Assembly: GCF_002127585.1 (NCBI RefSeq)
Contig: NZ_NEGZ01000033.1
Location: 3,265 to 60,442 of the forward strand
DNA: 57,178 nucleotides
Direction: 5' to 3'
Origin: Janthinobacterium sp. GW458P
Lineage (GTDB): Bacteria > Pseudomonadota > Gammaproteobacteria > Burkholderiales > Burkholderiaceae_D
Shown: positions 1 through 9,961 of the stretch, piece by piece
How positions within the stretch are numbered: position 1 is the stretch's first letter
How the letters are laid out: each line of letters starts with the position of its first letter
Translations under genes and position numbers: made by a program
The notes under the pieces: generated by a model
What the model was told of the DNA's origin: nothing
Database searches by the model: none
Seen by the model: only the letters and a program-made list of their open reading frames with translations

Positions 1-722
1 GCGCCCGGCACGGCCGGCTCCAGCGCCTGCGCCGTGGCGCTGCGCGCGTCGACCATCAGCGGCTCCTCGCCCAGCTCTATGAGTTCGAGCAATTCATCGA
101 TGCCGATGCGCTCGATCTGCAGGGCCTGGCGGAAGCGCCGGCGCTCCAGGTATTTATACAGCAGGAACAGGCCCAGCAAGGTGGCCAGCATCAGCAAGGC
201 CGTGCTGCCCATGGTGCTGAGCAAGTCCAGCACCTGCTGCACGCTGGAATGGAAAATCACGCCGACGACGATGCCCGTGCCGCTCCACAGCAAGGCGCCC
301 AGGCCCGCATACAGGAAGAACAGGCGCGGCGGCGTGCCCAGCGCGCCCGACATGGGCGCGGCCACCGTATTGAATCCCGGCACGAACTTGGAAACGATCA
401 GGGCTTTCGGGCCCCAGCGCTTGAACTTGTCTTCCGTCTGGCTGACGCAGTAATCGGGCGACAGCGAGATGCGGCACAGCAGGCGCAGGATGCGCTTGCC
501 GAAATGGCGGCCCGCGCGAAACCACGTAAAGTCGCTGATCAGGCAGGCGCCCAAGGCGGCGGCCAGCACCAGCCCCCCGTTCATGTCGCCATCGACGGCC
601 AGCGCCCCCGCCACCACGAGGATGGGAAAGGCGGGAATCGGCAGGCCGAGCTGCTCCACCAGCACGATGCCGAAGACAATCAGGACACCGTAATGTTCGA
701 GCAGGTAAATGAGGTTGGGCAT
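1..722 (-). CDS. DedA-family membrane protein fused to a rhodanese-like domain (3' end missing)
   Basis: Reading leftward from the ATG at 720-722 gives an uninterrupted protein of about 240 residues that runs off the window edge. It begins MPNLIYLLEHYGVLIVFG and contains the DedA hallmarks: EQLGLPIPAFP near residue 25, the F-x-R-x-G segment (FTWFRAGRHFGKR) and a KFVPGFNTVAAPMSG stretch, followed by two hydrophobic segments. DedA proteins are inner-membrane proteins linked to lipid carrier or phospholipid scrambling and membrane-potential homeostasis. After the last membrane segment the chain continues with IGIDELLELIELGEEP and LMVDARSATA, which resembles the start of a rhodanese (GlpE-like) domain; its active-site loop lies outside the window. 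It starts 27 bp after the ABC ATPase gene, so it may be the last gene of that operon. The DedA call is firm; the rhodanese call rests on a short stretch. Confidence 0.85.
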   Translation of the reverse strand, partial: MPNLIYLLEHYGVLIVFGIVLVEQLGLPIPAFPILVVAGALAVDGDMNGGLVLAAALGACLISDFTWFRAGRHFGKRILRLLCRISLSPDYCVSQTEDKFKRWGPKALIVSKFVPGFNTVAAPMSGALGTPPRLFFLYAGLGALLWSGTGIVVGVIFHSSVQQVLDLLSTMGSTALLMLATLLGLFLLYKYLERRRFRQALQIERIGIDELLELIELGEEPLMVDARSATAQALEPAVPG

Positions 723-749
723 GGCCGCTATCTTACCGTAAAAATGCCC

Positions 750-2441
750 CTACACCTGGACGCCCTTCGGTATGGCGCTCAGTAGGGTGCGCGTGTACGG
801 ATGCACGGGATTGCGGTACAGTTCGTCCGAATCGGCCAGCTCCACCACCTGTCCCTTGTGCATCACCATCACCTGGTCGGCGATGTATTTGACGACGGAC
901 AAATCGTGTGAGATGAAGATATACGACAATCCAAATTCATCCTGCAAGTCCTGCAACAGGTTCAGTACCTGCGCCTGCACCGACACGTCCAGCGCCGAGA
1001 CGGACTCGTCGCAGACCAGAATTTCCGGCTGCATGGTCAGGCAGCGGGCAATGGCGATGCGCTGGCGTTGGCCGCCGGAAAACTCGTGCGGGTAGCGGTG
1101 AAAAGCCTGTTCCGGCAAGCCGACTTTATCGAGCAGCCAGTAGGCCTTGGCGATGCGTTCCTTGTCATCGGCGCCGATTTTGTGGATGCGCATCGGTTCG
1201 AGCAAAATCTGCCCCACCGTAAAGCGGGGATTCAAGGAGGCGTACGGATTCTGGAAGATGATCTGGATGCGGCGCTTGTACGGCAAATACTCCTTGTCCG
1301 GCATGGCAATCAGGTCCTTGCCGTGGAACATGGCCGTGCCGCCCGTGGCCTGATGCAGGCGCAGCAGGGTCAGGCCCACCGTCGTCTTGCCGGAACCGGA
1401 TTCGCCCACCACGCCCAGCGTTTTTCCGCGTGGCAAGGTAAACGATACATCCTTGACGGCCTGGAATTCGCGCTTGCCGAACAGGCCCTCGCGCGTATAA
1501 AAGCTTTTACTGAGGTTGTTGACCACCAGCACGGGTTCGTCGCCCGGCGTGTAGCCGCGCGTGCGCTGTTTCATTTCGATACCGGGGCCCGCCTTGCCGT
1601 CCATGTAATCAGCGATCACCGGCAGGCGCCACGGGCGCTCGTCCAGCGAAGGGCGACAATGTAGCAATGCTTTGGTATACGGGTCTTGGGGGCTGTCGAA
1701 CACTTGCCGCACCTCGCCCGTCTCGCGCACTTCGCCGTGGCGCATGACGATCACCTGGTCGGCGATCTCGCCCACCAGGCCCAGGTCGTGGGTAATGAAG
1801 AGCACGGACATCTGGTGCTTCTTTTGCAGCGCCGCGATCAGGTCCATGATCTGCTTCTGGATCGTCACGTCCAGCGCCGTCGTCGGTTCGTCCGCGATCA
1901 GCAGTTTCGGTTCGCAGGCAATCGCCATGGCGATCATCACGCGCTGCTGCTGGCCGCCCGACATCTGGCTCGGGTAGGCGTCGATCTTGGTGGCGGGGTC
2001 GGGTATGCCCACTTCTTCCAGCAGCGCCAAGGTGCGCGCGCGCGCCTGCTTGCGGTTCATGCCCATGTGCTGGCGCAACACTTCGGCGATCTGAAAGCCG
2101 ACGGTAAACACGGGATTCAGCGACGACATCGGCTCCTGGAAGATCATCGAGATATCCTTGCCGCACATGGTGCGCCGCTCGGCGATCGACAATTTGAGTA
2201 AATCTCGCCCGCCAAAATGGATGCTCGATTGCTTGTCGATGATGGTGTTATCCGGAGGCAACAAGCCCATCACGGCCAGCGAGCTGACGGACTTGCCGCT
2301 GCCCGACTCGCCCACCAGGGCGACGGTGCTGTTGCGCGGCACGTTGAACGAGATGCCCTTGACGGCTTCGAACGTGGTCTTCTTGTCCAGGCGGAAGGTG
2401 ACGCGCAGGTCGCGCACTTCCAACAGGTTATTCTGGTCCAT
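750..2441 (-). CDS. Peptide ABC transporter ATP-binding protein with two ABC domains (YejF-like)
   Basis: This 563-residue protein holds two complete nucleotide-binding domains in tandem. The first has Walker A GESGSGKS, signature MSGGQQQR and Walker [13 protein letters not shown]; the second has [16 protein letters not shown] and [12 protein letters not shown]. Each domain ends in the oligopeptide-transporter C-terminal extension (for example [17 protein letters not shown]). Such fused DppD-DppF ATPases power dipeptide/oligopeptide importers from the cytoplasmic face of the inner membrane. The ATG at 2441 is preferred to an in-frame TTG six bases upstream because an AGGAG lies at the right distance. 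It follows the permease gene by 9 bp and is the fourth gene of the importer operon. The domain and order match yejABEF of E. coli, but the substrate cannot be read from sequence. Confidence 0.95.
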   Translation of the reverse strand: MDQNNLLEVRDLRVTFRLDKKTTFEAVKGISFNVPRNSTVALVGESGSGKSVSSLAVMGLLPPDNTIIDKQSSIHFGGRDLLKLSIAERRTMCGKDISMIFQEPMSSLNPVFTVGFQIAEVLRQHMGMNRKQARARTLALLEEVGIPDPATKIDAYPSQMSGGQQQRVMIAMAIACEPKLLIADEPTTALDVTIQKQIMDLIAALQKKHQMSVLFITHDLGLVGEIADQVIVMRHGEVRETGEVRQVFDSPQDPYTKALLHCRPSLDERPWRLPVIADYMDGKAGPGIEMKQRTRGYTPGDEPVLVVNNLSKSFYTREGLFGKREFQAVKDVSFTLPRGKTLGVVGESGSGKTTVGLTLLRLHQATGGTAMFHGKDLIAMPDKEYLPYKRRIQIIFQNPYASLNPRFTVGQILLEPMRIHKIGADDKERIAKAYWLLDKVGLPEQAFHRYPHEFSGGQRQRIAIARCLTMQPEILVCDESVSALDVSVQAQVLNLLQDLQDEFGLSYIFISHDLSVVKYIADQVMVMHKGQVVELADSDELYRNPVHPYTRTLLSAIPKGVQV

Positions 2442-2450
2442 GAGCAACTC

Positions 2451-3560
2451 CTATTTCACTTTGGGGTCGAGCGCATCGCGCAAGGCATCGGTAAACAGCG
2501 AGAACGCCGTCACCAGCACGGCCATCGCCGTGGCGGCGGCCGTCAGCTGCCACCATTTGCCCAGGATCAGTTCATTTTGTGCCTCGTTGAGCATGCTTCC
2601 CCACGAAACGGTGCCCACCGGCACGCCAAAGCCGAGAAAACTCAATATCACTTCCGCCTTGATGAAGCCCACGACCAGAATCGACATTTGCACCAGAGCA
2701 ACGTGACTGACGTTCGGGAAGATGTGCGAAAACATCTTGCGCCAGTGCGAGGCGCCGATGGCGTCGGCCGCCATCACGTATTCGCGCGCCTTGTGCTTGA
2801 TGTATTCGGCGCGGATCAGGCGGTACGGCCCCGTCCAGCCCGTCAAGCCGAGGATCAGCACGATGGTCAGCACGCCCTTCTGCTGCAGCACGGCCGCGAC
2901 CGTCAAGATCATCAGAATCGATGGAATTGAGGTAAAAATGCTGTAGAACCAGTTAAAAAAGTCATCGACGATGCCGCCGAAGTAGCCGGACACGGCGCCG
3001 AACAGGGTGCCCAGCACCACGGCCAGCAAGGCCGCCACCAGGCCGACGACGATCGACGTTTCGCCGCCCTTGATGGTTTTCTGGATAATGTCGTGGCCCC
3101 ACTTGTCGGCGCCGAACGGCAAGGTCGCCGCCTTGTGCGCGATCAGCTTCTTCGTCTTGCCCATGCCGGCGCGCAAGGCCGTCAAGTCCTCGGCCAGCGG
3201 GTCGGTGACGCCGTACATCTCCACGCCGGCAGAGGGGTTGCTGCCCATCTGCGCGCGCAGTTCCGCAATATCGTCGGCCAGCGGGTCGAGCACGTTGACC
3301 GGTGTCGGCGCGCTGCGCTCGTCGGACTGGGGAATGGCGCCGTCGACTGGCGCGTCGTTGTCGGCGCCGACAAAGGTGGGCGGCGCATAGCTGACGGCCA
3401 CTTCGTCTTCCCAGTTCGCCGCCACCAGGCCGCTGGCCGAGGCCAGCACCAGCAGGAAAAAGGCGCCGACCACGGCCAGCGATACCATTGCAATCTTGTC
3501 GCCGCGCAAACGGCGCCACGCCAGGGCCCACAGGCCGGGCGATGTATGAGGTTTCGACAT
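2451..3560 (-). CDS. Peptide ABC transporter permease, OppC/YejE type, with a large periplasmic insert
   Basis: This 369-residue inner-membrane permease starts with a cytoplasmic OppC_N-type segment and a first membrane helix around residues 22-48. The C-terminal BPD_transp_1 core holds five helices and an EAA-type loop ([11 protein letters not shown]) that contacts the ATPase. Between helices 1 and 2 is a hydrophilic insert of roughly 110 residues (about 50-160), longer than in a typical DppC. Inside it a 15-residue unit occurs twice, at 92-106 and 120-134, as DPLA[D/E]D..LRA.MG. The gene lies 9 bp after the first permease and 9 bp before the ATPase, as expected for a co-transcribed transporter. 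The ATG at 3560 has only a weak purine-rich ribosome site, consistent with translational coupling. Confidence 0.93.
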   Translation of the reverse strand: MSKPHTSPGLWALAWRRLRGDKIAMVSLAVVGAFFLLVLASASGLVAANWEDEVAVSYAPPTFVGADNDAPVDGAIPQSDERSAPTPVNVLDPLADDIAELRAQMGSNPSAGVEMYGVTDPLAEDLTALRAGMGKTKKLIAHKAATLPFGADKWGHDIIQKTIKGGETSIVVGLVAALLAVVLGTLFGAVSGYFGGIVDDFFNWFYSIFTSIPSILMILTVAAVLQQKGVLTIVLILGLTGWTGPYRLIRAEYIKHKAREYVMAADAIGASHWRKMFSHIFPNVSHVALVQMSILVVGFIKAEVILSFLGFGVPVGTVSWGSMLNEAQNELILGKWWQLTAAATAMAVLVTAFSLFTDALRDALDPKVK

Positions 3561-3569
3561 CGTCTCTTT

Positions 3570-4508
3570 CTACTTCAGTTGTACGCGAGGATCGACCGCC
3601 TGGTACAGCAGGTCGGTGAGCAGGTTGAAGAGCATGGTGGCGGCGGCAACATACACGGTGATCGCCTTGATCACCGGAAAGTCGCTGCGCTCGACGGCCA
3701 GGATCACTTCACGCCCGATGCCGGGGATGCCGAAGAAGCGCTCGAGCAGGAAAGCGCCGATCAGCAAGGCCGGCAAGTTCGACATCACATAGGTAATGAT
3801 GGGAATGGCGGCATTGCGCAGCACGTGCACCCACATGATGCGGCCTTCCTTCAAGCCCTTGGCGCGCGCCGTGCGCACGTAATCCTGGTTGGCCTCGTCC
3901 AGCACGAAGGTGCGGAACAGGCGCAGGGTCGGCGCGATCGACACGGCCAGGCCGATCAGAATCGGCAGGGTCGAATAGCGCAAGAGGTTTTCCCAGAAGC
4001 TGTCGCCCCAGCCCTGCACGGGGAACAGGCCCAGCTTGTAGGCGAAGCCGTACTGGAAAACGATAATGTAGACGAGGATGGAAATCGACATGCCCACCGT
4101 GCAGGCGATCATCACCATGCGGTCCGTCAGCGAGCCGCGGACAAACGCGATGGCCAGCGCCAGCGCCACGCCGAAAAACGTTTCGAGCACGGTCAGCGGG
4201 ATCAAGACCATCATCGACGGGCCCAGGCGCGAGGTGATGATGTGCGACACGGTTTCGCCCGTGGCCCAGCTTTGACCGAAATCAAAGGTGACGATCTGCT
4301 TGATGAAGATCCACAGCTGTACATAGTATGGCTGGTCGACGCCGAGCTGGCGGCGGATGTTGGCGATGCTTTCCGCACTGGACATCTTGCCGGCCAGGAT
4401 GTAGGCAGGGTCGCCGCCCACCCAGTTAAACAAGATAAACACCAGCAGGACCACGCCCAGCATGGTGGGCAGCATCTGCCACAGGCGGCGCAGGATATAA
4501 GCAAACAT
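3570..4508 (-). CDS. Peptide ABC transporter permease, DppB/YejB type
   Basis: This 312-residue inner-membrane protein begins MFAYILRRLWQMLPTMLGVV, the usual DppB/OppB N-terminus with a first helix and an adjacent conserved periplasmic segment. The C-terminal half carries the BPD_transp_1 fold with an EAA loop (DYVRTARAKGL) and ends in the family-typical ...LTDLLYQAVDPRVQLK. It would form the heterodimeric channel with the permease encoded 9 bp downstream. The start at 4508 is supported by AAGGA about 8 bases upstream. It follows the binding-protein gene after 28 bp. E. coli YejB is longer, so membership in the general dipeptide group rather than strict YejB orthology is possible. Confidence 0.93.
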   Translation of the reverse strand: MFAYILRRLWQMLPTMLGVVLLVFILFNWVGGDPAYILAGKMSSAESIANIRRQLGVDQPYYVQLWIFIKQIVTFDFGQSWATGETVSHIITSRLGPSMMVLIPLTVLETFFGVALALAIAFVRGSLTDRMVMIACTVGMSISILVYIIVFQYGFAYKLGLFPVQGWGDSFWENLLRYSTLPILIGLAVSIAPTLRLFRTFVLDEANQDYVRTARAKGLKEGRIMWVHVLRNAAIPIITYVMSNLPALLIGAFLLERFFGIPGIGREVILAVERSDFPVIKAITVYVAAATMLFNLLTDLLYQAVDPRVQLK

Positions 4509-4536
4509 AATGATTCCTTGTTTTTATAAGCGTCGC

Positions 4537-6375
4537 TTATTTATTCGCCGAGGCCGCAGGGGCTGGCGCCACTGGCGCGCCCGTGCTGTCGATATCCATA
4601 TACGCCCATTCCTGGAACAGGATGGGGTGTTTCTTGTAGCCCAGCACCGACTTTTGCGCCAGCATGTTGCGGTAGCGCGCATAGCCGATCAGGGCGCCCG
4701 CATTGACTTCCAGGCGGCGCGCCATCTTGTGGAACAGCTCGTCGCGCTCGGGGCTGGCCGGCATGGCCTGGCTGGCCGCGTACCATTTGTCGTACTCGGG
4801 GTCCTGGTAACAGCCGTTGTTGTTCTGGTGCGTGTTCGGGCCATAGAACAGCTGCATGAAGTTGTCGCCGTCCGGATAGTCGGCCAGCCACGGCGCCGTG
4901 CGCGTCTGCATCTTGCACTGCTTTTCCGTCTTCAAAATGTCGGAAAAGATCATGCGGTCGTTTTCCATGCGGATGCCCAGCGAGTTGTACGTCTTGCGCC
5001 ACATTTCCGCCTGCAGCACGCCATTGGCTTCGTTGCGCGAAGCGTAGCGGATCAGCAGCGGCTTGCCGTCCGGCAAGGTACGCCAGCCGTCGGCGCCCTT
5101 CTTGTAGCCGAACTTGTCCAGCAATTTGTTTGCCAGCACGGGATCGTATTGCAGCAGGGATTTATAGTGCGGGTCATAGCCGACGACACCAGGCGGTATC
5201 GGATAGTCGAGGCGCTTGGCCTGGCCATTCCAGATGATGCGGATTTCCTCGTCGATATTGTGCGCCATGGCAATGGCGCGGCGCAGGGCGATCTTTTCCT
5301 TGCTGAAGCCGCCCAGGGTCGGATCTTCCATGTTCCAGTAGTAATAGCTGATTTCCGGGTCCAGCAAGCGCGACAGTTGCACGCCCTTCTCCGCCAGCTC
5401 GGGCCGCAGTTTGCCGTTCAGCAATGCCTTCGGCGCCAGCGGGCCGTCGAGCCAGAACACGTCCGTGCCGCCGCTCTGGAAGGACAGCCAGCGCGACTGG
5501 TCTTCGATCATCACGGAAATTTCGATGCGGTCGATGGCGGGAATGCGTTTACCCTGCATCTGGCGCACGATGCGCTGGTCGTCCGGGTCGTCGCCGGCCA
5601 TGAAGTTCCACGTTTCCGGCAAGTGCTGCGGGTTGCGGTTGAGGACGATGCGGTTGCCGCGCGTCCATTCACCGAGTGTGTAGTAGCCGGTGCCGACGGG
5701 ATTCGAGCCCACTTCGCCCTTCACGTCGCCGTATTTGTCCACCACTTCGCGCGCCACGGCGGCCGTCGGCACGTAGGCGAGGATCATGGGGAAATTGAAA
5801 TCGGTCTTGGTCAGCGTGATGCGCAGGGTGTAGGGGTCGAGGATTTCCAGGCCGGCCACCTTCTTGCCGTAATCGAGCTTGTTCGACTTGGCCGCCTCCT
5901 TGGCCAGCTCGTCCAGGCCCACCACCTTGCCTTCGAACAGCCAGCTGTGCGGCGACGCCAGGCGCGGGTCGAACAGCCGCTTCCACGAATACACGTAGTC
6001 GGCCATCGTCAGTTCGCGGCGCTTGCCGCCAAACGCGGCGTCGGGCGTGTACAGGATGCCTTTTTTCAGGCGGATGGTGTAGGTCTTGCCGTCGGCGGAC
6101 ACTTCCGGCATGGCGGCCGCCGCGCCGGGCACCACCTTCACGGGGCGCGCCAGGTAGTCATAGGTGTACAGGGTGTCGAAGACGGCCTGCGTGATGTGGT
6201 TCGAATACAGGTCGCGCGCGGTGGCCGGGTCAAAACCCGTCTCGGCGGCCGGCAGGATATAGCGCAAGGTTTTGACCGGCGCGGCCGCGGGGCCAGCGTC
6301 AACGGCAGTGGCGGCCAGCGGCAGGGCGGCCAGGCAGGCGAGCAGCGCCACGCGCCGCATCCATGGTGACTTCAT
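4537..6375 (-). CDS. Periplasmic peptide ABC transporter substrate-binding protein (SBP_bac_5)
   Basis: This 612-residue protein begins with a charged-hydrophobic signal peptide (MKSPWMRRVALLACLAALPLAATAVDA) likely cleaved near residue 27. The mature part shows the family-5 binding-protein pattern: TLRYILPAAETGFDPA at the start, a central region with SNPVGTGYYTLGEW, and RRAIAMAHNID, which matches the conserved R-A-[IL]-x-x-[AS]-x-[DN] helix. Family-5 proteins capture peptides, opines or related ligands and deliver them to the DppBC-type permeases encoded directly downstream. The length (about 600) is nearer YejA than DppA. The ATG at 6375 is chosen over an upstream in-frame start because GAAGGG precedes it and the signal peptide begins there. 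A short inverted repeat at 6403-6419 lies in its leader. Confidence 0.93.
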   Translation of the reverse strand: MKSPWMRRVALLACLAALPLAATAVDAGPAAAPVKTLRYILPAAETGFDPATARDLYSNHITQAVFDTLYTYDYLARPVKVVPGAAAAMPEVSADGKTYTIRLKKGILYTPDAAFGGKRRELTMADYVYSWKRLFDPRLASPHSWLFEGKVVGLDELAKEAAKSNKLDYGKKVAGLEILDPYTLRITLTKTDFNFPMILAYVPTAAVAREVVDKYGDVKGEVGSNPVGTGYYTLGEWTRGNRIVLNRNPQHLPETWNFMAGDDPDDQRIVRQMQGKRIPAIDRIEISVMIEDQSRWLSFQSGGTDVFWLDGPLAPKALLNGKLRPELAEKGVQLSRLLDPEISYYYWNMEDPTLGGFSKEKIALRRAIAMAHNIDEEIRIIWNGQAKRLDYPIPPGVVGYDPHYKSLLQYDPVLANKLLDKFGYKKGADGWRTLPDGKPLLIRYASRNEANGVLQAEMWRKTYNSLGIRMENDRMIFSDILKTEKQCKMQTRTAPWLADYPDGDNFMQLFYGPNTHQNNNGCYQDPEYDKWYAASQAMPASPERDELFHKMARRLEVNAGALIGYARYRNMLAQKSVLGYKKHPILFQEWAYMDIDSTGAPVAPAPAASANK

Positions 6376-6977
6376 GTAATACCCTTCATCTCGATTATCC
6401 GTCGCACCGTATTGGTGCGCTTGTACTGGCTTCCTCCTGGGGTACAGGAGTCCACCGCCAAAACCAGTCCATCCTCGCAAGATCTATGCCTTGTTAGCAG
6501 CCAGCCGCGCCTGTGCTTTGACGTGCTGGAAAACGCGTAACGATAACGCATATTTTGCATGCCGGGCGAAAAGCCGCAGCACTTCTGGCGTGCGCAGCAA
6601 CAAGCACCCGCGCCACCTGAGAAATTTTCCGCACCGCAACATAGCGGCGCCGATGCCACGCAAAAGCGCATTGGTAGAAACCCTTACGTCCACGAATGAG
6701 CGCATTTTTTAGCGGCGGGAGGAAAACGCATAGCGCAGCGCAACATTGAAATAATTACCAATATGAAAACATCGCAACATTATAAAAAACACTGTTGTTT
6801 CCATGCTGAAAGTCCAGATGTGCGCGTTGACAAGGCTTCTCGGCAAATGATCTTATCGGTTGCGGCCACACAAAATGTGCCGGAGTACCCACAGCGATTG
6901 CCGACGCAGCAATCTTATTCAGACTAGCGACGTTGTGCCTTAAAACGGCCAACCTGGCTTTTTTCGGAGTTTCGAGA
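6376..6977. other. Divergent intergenic region between peptide importer and receptor 1
   Basis: This 602-bp gap separates the importer operon (minus) from the first receptor (plus). I see no convincing gene. On the importer side a 6-bp inverted repeat CGCACC-GTATT-GGTGCG lies at 6403-6419, inside the likely mRNA leader. On the receptor side there is a promoter-like TTGACA-18-TCTTAT (6827-6856). The stretch around 6745-6790 is markedly AT-rich. Confidence 0.6.
6827..6856 (+). promoter_or_regulatory. Putative sigma-70 promoter for receptor 1
   Basis: A perfect -35 hexamer TTGACA (6827-6832) is followed after 18 bases by TCTTAT (6851-6856), which matches 4 of 6 positions of TATAAT. Transcription would start near 6863 and leave a leader of about 115 bases before the ATG at 6978. 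This is prediction by pattern only. Confidence 0.4.
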
Positions 6978-9782
6978 ATGATGATGGAAACAGTTATATC
7001 CCGCTCCGTACGCCTGATTTTTTCGGGTAGCGTAGCAGCGCTCAGCCTTGGCATGATGGCTGCGCCGGCAATGGCGCAGGACGCCAATGTGCAGCGCGTG
7101 GAAATTACAGGATCGAGCATCAAACGGGCCACGGCCGAGACCGCATCGCCGGTACAGCTCATCACCCGGGACGACCTGATGAAATCGGGCAAGGCCACCG
7201 TCGCCGAATACCTGCAAACCCTCACCGCGGATGGCGCCGGCTCCCTGCCGACGGGCTTCGGCAACGGTTTTGCCGCCGGTTCGACCGCCATCTCGCTGCG
7301 CGGCCTGGGCGCCACCTCGACCCTGGTCTTGCTCAATGGCCGCCGCATGGCGCCGTTCGCGCGCGCCGATGACGGCCAGAAGAGCTTTACCGACCTGTCC
7401 ACAGTGCCGATGCAGATCGTCGAGCGCATCGAAATCCTCAAGGACGGCGCTTCGTCGACCTACGGCGCGGACGCCATCGCCGGCGTCGTCAACATCATCC
7501 TGCGCAAGGACTTCGAAGGCCTGACCCTGAAAGCCGACACGGGCATGTCCGGCGACCGCGACGCCAAACAGCACCGCGCCTCGCTGACCTTCGGCAAGGG
7601 CAACCTGGATACGGACAAATTCAACGTCGTCGTCAATGCCGAGTACAGCAAATCGGACATGCTGATGAACAGTGACCGCGCCGGCCGCAAATGGATAGGC
7701 AAGGCCGACCTGCGTCCGTACGGCTATGCGATCAACACCCAGTTCGCCGGCGGCTACATCAACAGCAACAACGACGCCAATCCCTCGCCGACGGGCCTGA
7801 TCCGCGACCCCGTCACCAACAACTATGTGTCCCTGCCCGGCTGCTCCAACTTGTCCGTGTCTTCACCGCAAGATCCGAAAGGCGGCTGCCTGTGGCACCA
7901 TGACCAGTTCCGCTCGATGCAGCCGAAGATCGAATCGATCAACCTGTACACGCGCGGCACCTGGCAAGTCAATGCCGATACCCAGGTGTATGCGGAAGCG
8001 GGCTACTCGAAACGCGATACGGCCTTCACCATGATCCCGCCATCGGTCACGCCCACCGTCGCCTTCCCGCCGAACGCCGGCAACAAGGCCGGTGTCATCA
8101 ACTACGCCAGCGGCACCGGCACCAGCATCGTGCTGGCGGCCAACCATCCGCAAAATCCCTATGGCGTGCCGGTGCGCGTGCGCTACCAGGCTTTCGACGT
8201 CGGCCCCAGCACGCGCCAGGCCAACAACGAGTTCAACCGCATCGTGCTCGGCGTCAAGGGCAATGCCATGGGCTGGGACTACGATGCCGGCTACACGCAT
8301 TCGGAATCGAAACTGCACCTCGATTACAGCAACATGCTGAACATGGCCGTCGTCAGGGATGCCCTGGGCGATTCCAGCCCACAGAGCAAATATTTCCCCT
8401 ACTACATCGGTGCACAGGCAAGCAAGAATCCCGCCTCGCTGTACGCGGCCATGGTCACCAACGCCACTTCCGATTCGACGACCAAACTCGACATTATCGA
8501 CGTCAAGGCGACGCGCGAGCTGATGCAGTTGCCAGGCGGCGCCCTGGGCCTGGCCGTGGGCGCGGAACACCGTCGCGACAAGCTCGACAATCCTTCGCTG
8601 TCGGGCACGCAAGACGGCTCCATCAACGCCAGTTACGTGGCGGCCAAGGGCGACAGCAAGGTCTCGGCCGTGTTCCTGGAAGTGCTGGCGCCCGTCATCA
8701 AGACGGTGGAACTGTCGGGCGCCCTGCGTTACGACAAATACGACCGTTTCTCGTCGACCACGCCGAAACTGGGCGCCAAATGGACGCCGCTGAAAACCTT
8801 CGCCGTGCGCGGCACGTACTCGGAAGGCTTCCGCGCGCCGGGCCCGGCCGAAAGCAATGCCGATTCGCAATCAACGGGCACCTCGACCGTGACCGACCCC
8901 GTGCGCTGCCCGGGCGGCACCCGTTTGCCGGGCGCCAATGCCAGCGACTGCGAACTGCAGGTGGCGGCCGTCAAGGTAGGCGACCCGAGCCTCAAGCCGG
9001 AAAAGTCCAAGGGCTACACCCTGGGCATCGTGTGGGATCCGTTCAACGATACCAGCCTGTCGCTCGATGGCTGGAAAATCAAGCGCGAAAACGAGATCAA
9101 TCCGCTGCCGTACAACGAAGCGGCCGCCCTGCCGACGGCCATCCGTTCCGACAACAACCTGACCATCAATGGCGTGGTGGTGCCGAACACGGGCACCTTG
9201 CTGATCACCAAGGCGCCGTACCGCAACTCCAGCTACACGGAGATCAAGGGTATCGACCTGGACGTCAAGCAGCGCGTGCGCCTGGGCGAATACGGCCGCG
9301 CCACGTTCGGCCTGACGTGGACGCATATCGCCTCGTGGGTGCGCGCCGAATCGGCCGCCGTGCGCTACCAGTTCGCCGGCACGCACGGCAATTGCGATAC
9401 GTCAAACTGCGCCGGCACGCCGAAGGACAAGATCAATCTGACCGGCTCGTGGGACCTGGGCAACTGGAACGTCAGCGGCGTTGTGAACTACCGTTCGGAC
9501 ATGAAAAATATCAAGTTTGAGGGCGACCCGTGCGCCTCCAAGCTGGCCAACGGCACGCCGGCGCCGAACGGCTGCAAGCTGGCCTCGTTCACCACGCTCG
9601 ACCTGTCGACCCGCTGGAACGTCAGCAAGCAGCTGCAGCTGTTTGCCTCGATCAACAACGTGACCGACAAGATCGCGCCGCTCGACCCCCTGACCTACGG
9701 CGGCATGAGCTACAACCCGATGGACGCCAGCGGCGCCATCGGCCGCTACTTCAAACTGGGCGCCAGCTACAAGTTCTTCTAA
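6978..9782 (+). CDS. TonB-dependent outer-membrane receptor 1
   Basis: This 934-residue protein has a signal peptide ending ...AAPAMA before Q34, then the signature VQRVEITGSSIKR near the TonB-box region. A plug domain follows (TLVLLNGRRMAPFA, VERIEILKDGASSTYGADA, GVVNIILRKDFEG), then a beta-barrel closing with the outer-membrane C-terminal aromatic motif (SYKFF). It would bind a substrate at the cell surface and import it with energy from TonB-ExbBD. The ATG at 6978 is chosen because GGAG (6966-6969) precedes it and the signal peptide starts there. It is most similar in the window to receptor 4 (17285-20131): both share SLRGLG.. and DKIAPLDPLTYG, and a GTHGNCD-x-SNC loop near the C-terminal end. 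A cysteine loop CPGG...PGAN also occurs. Substrate unknown; no TonB, ExbB or sigma/anti-sigma gene is adjacent. Confidence 0.93.
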   Translation: MMMETVISRSVRLIFSGSVAALSLGMMAAPAMAQDANVQRVEITGSSIKRATAETASPVQLITRDDLMKSGKATVAEYLQTLTADGAGSLPTGFGNGFAAGSTAISLRGLGATSTLVLLNGRRMAPFARADDGQKSFTDLSTVPMQIVERIEILKDGASSTYGADAIAGVVNIILRKDFEGLTLKADTGMSGDRDAKQHRASLTFGKGNLDTDKFNVVVNAEYSKSDMLMNSDRAGRKWIGKADLRPYGYAINTQFAGGYINSNNDANPSPTGLIRDPVTNNYVSLPGCSNLSVSSPQDPKGGCLWHHDQFRSMQPKIESINLYTRGTWQVNADTQVYAEAGYSKRDTAFTMIPPSVTPTVAFPPNAGNKAGVINYASGTGTSIVLAANHPQNPYGVPVRVRYQAFDVGPSTRQANNEFNRIVLGVKGNAMGWDYDAGYTHSESKLHLDYSNMLNMAVVRDALGDSSPQSKYFPYYIGAQASKNPASLYAAMVTNATSDSTTKLDIIDVKATRELMQLPGGALGLAVGAEHRRDKLDNPSLSGTQDGSINASYVAAKGDSKVSAVFLEVLAPVIKTVELSGALRYDKYDRFSSTTPKLGAKWTPLKTFAVRGTYSEGFRAPGPAESNADSQSTGTSTVTDPVRCPGGTRLPGANASDCELQVAAVKVGDPSLKPEKSKGYTLGIVWDPFNDTSLSLDGWKIKRENEINPLPYNEAAALPTAIRSDNNLTINGVVVPNTGTLLITKAPYRNSSYTEIKGIDLDVKQRVRLGEYGRATFGLTWTHIASWVRAESAAVRYQFAGTHGNCDTSNCAGTPKDKINLTGSWDLGNWNVSGVVNYRSDMKNIKFEGDPCASKLANGTPAPNGCKLASFTTLDLSTRWNVSKQLQLFASINNVTDKIAPLDPLTYGGMSYNPMDASGAIGRYFKLGASYKFF

Positions 9783-9805
9783 GCCGACACCCGCATCCTG
9801 ACGCC

Positions 9806-9834
9806 AGGCGGTGAGCAATCACCGCCTTTTTTTT
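9806..9834 (+). terminator. Rho-independent terminator after receptor 1
   Basis: A perfect 9-bp stem AGGCGGTGA / TCACCGCCT with a GCAA tetraloop is followed by a run of T (9827-9834), 24 bases after the stop codon. Confidence 0.9.
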
Positions 9835-9961
9835 CGTCGGCGACTGTGGCCCAACGTCGCTCATCCGCACGTCTATTGCGCCAGCGCAAACCTGACCTCC
9901 CGCCCGCCTGTAAAACTCCCTTGCAGGCCATTTGGCCGTGACCACGCCACAGGAGTGTCAG

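Noticed and set aside
154..525. Open frame on the minus strand ending in an RHGHRRRRD-rich tail, overlapping DedA
   Set aside because: It is another frame of the same strand as DedA. The DedA frame gives the conserved KFVPGFNTVAAPMSG segment, this one does not.
34..785. Plus-strand frames at 34-453 and 249-785
   Set aside because: They lie opposite DedA and the ATPase end and have no signal, motif or ribosome site.
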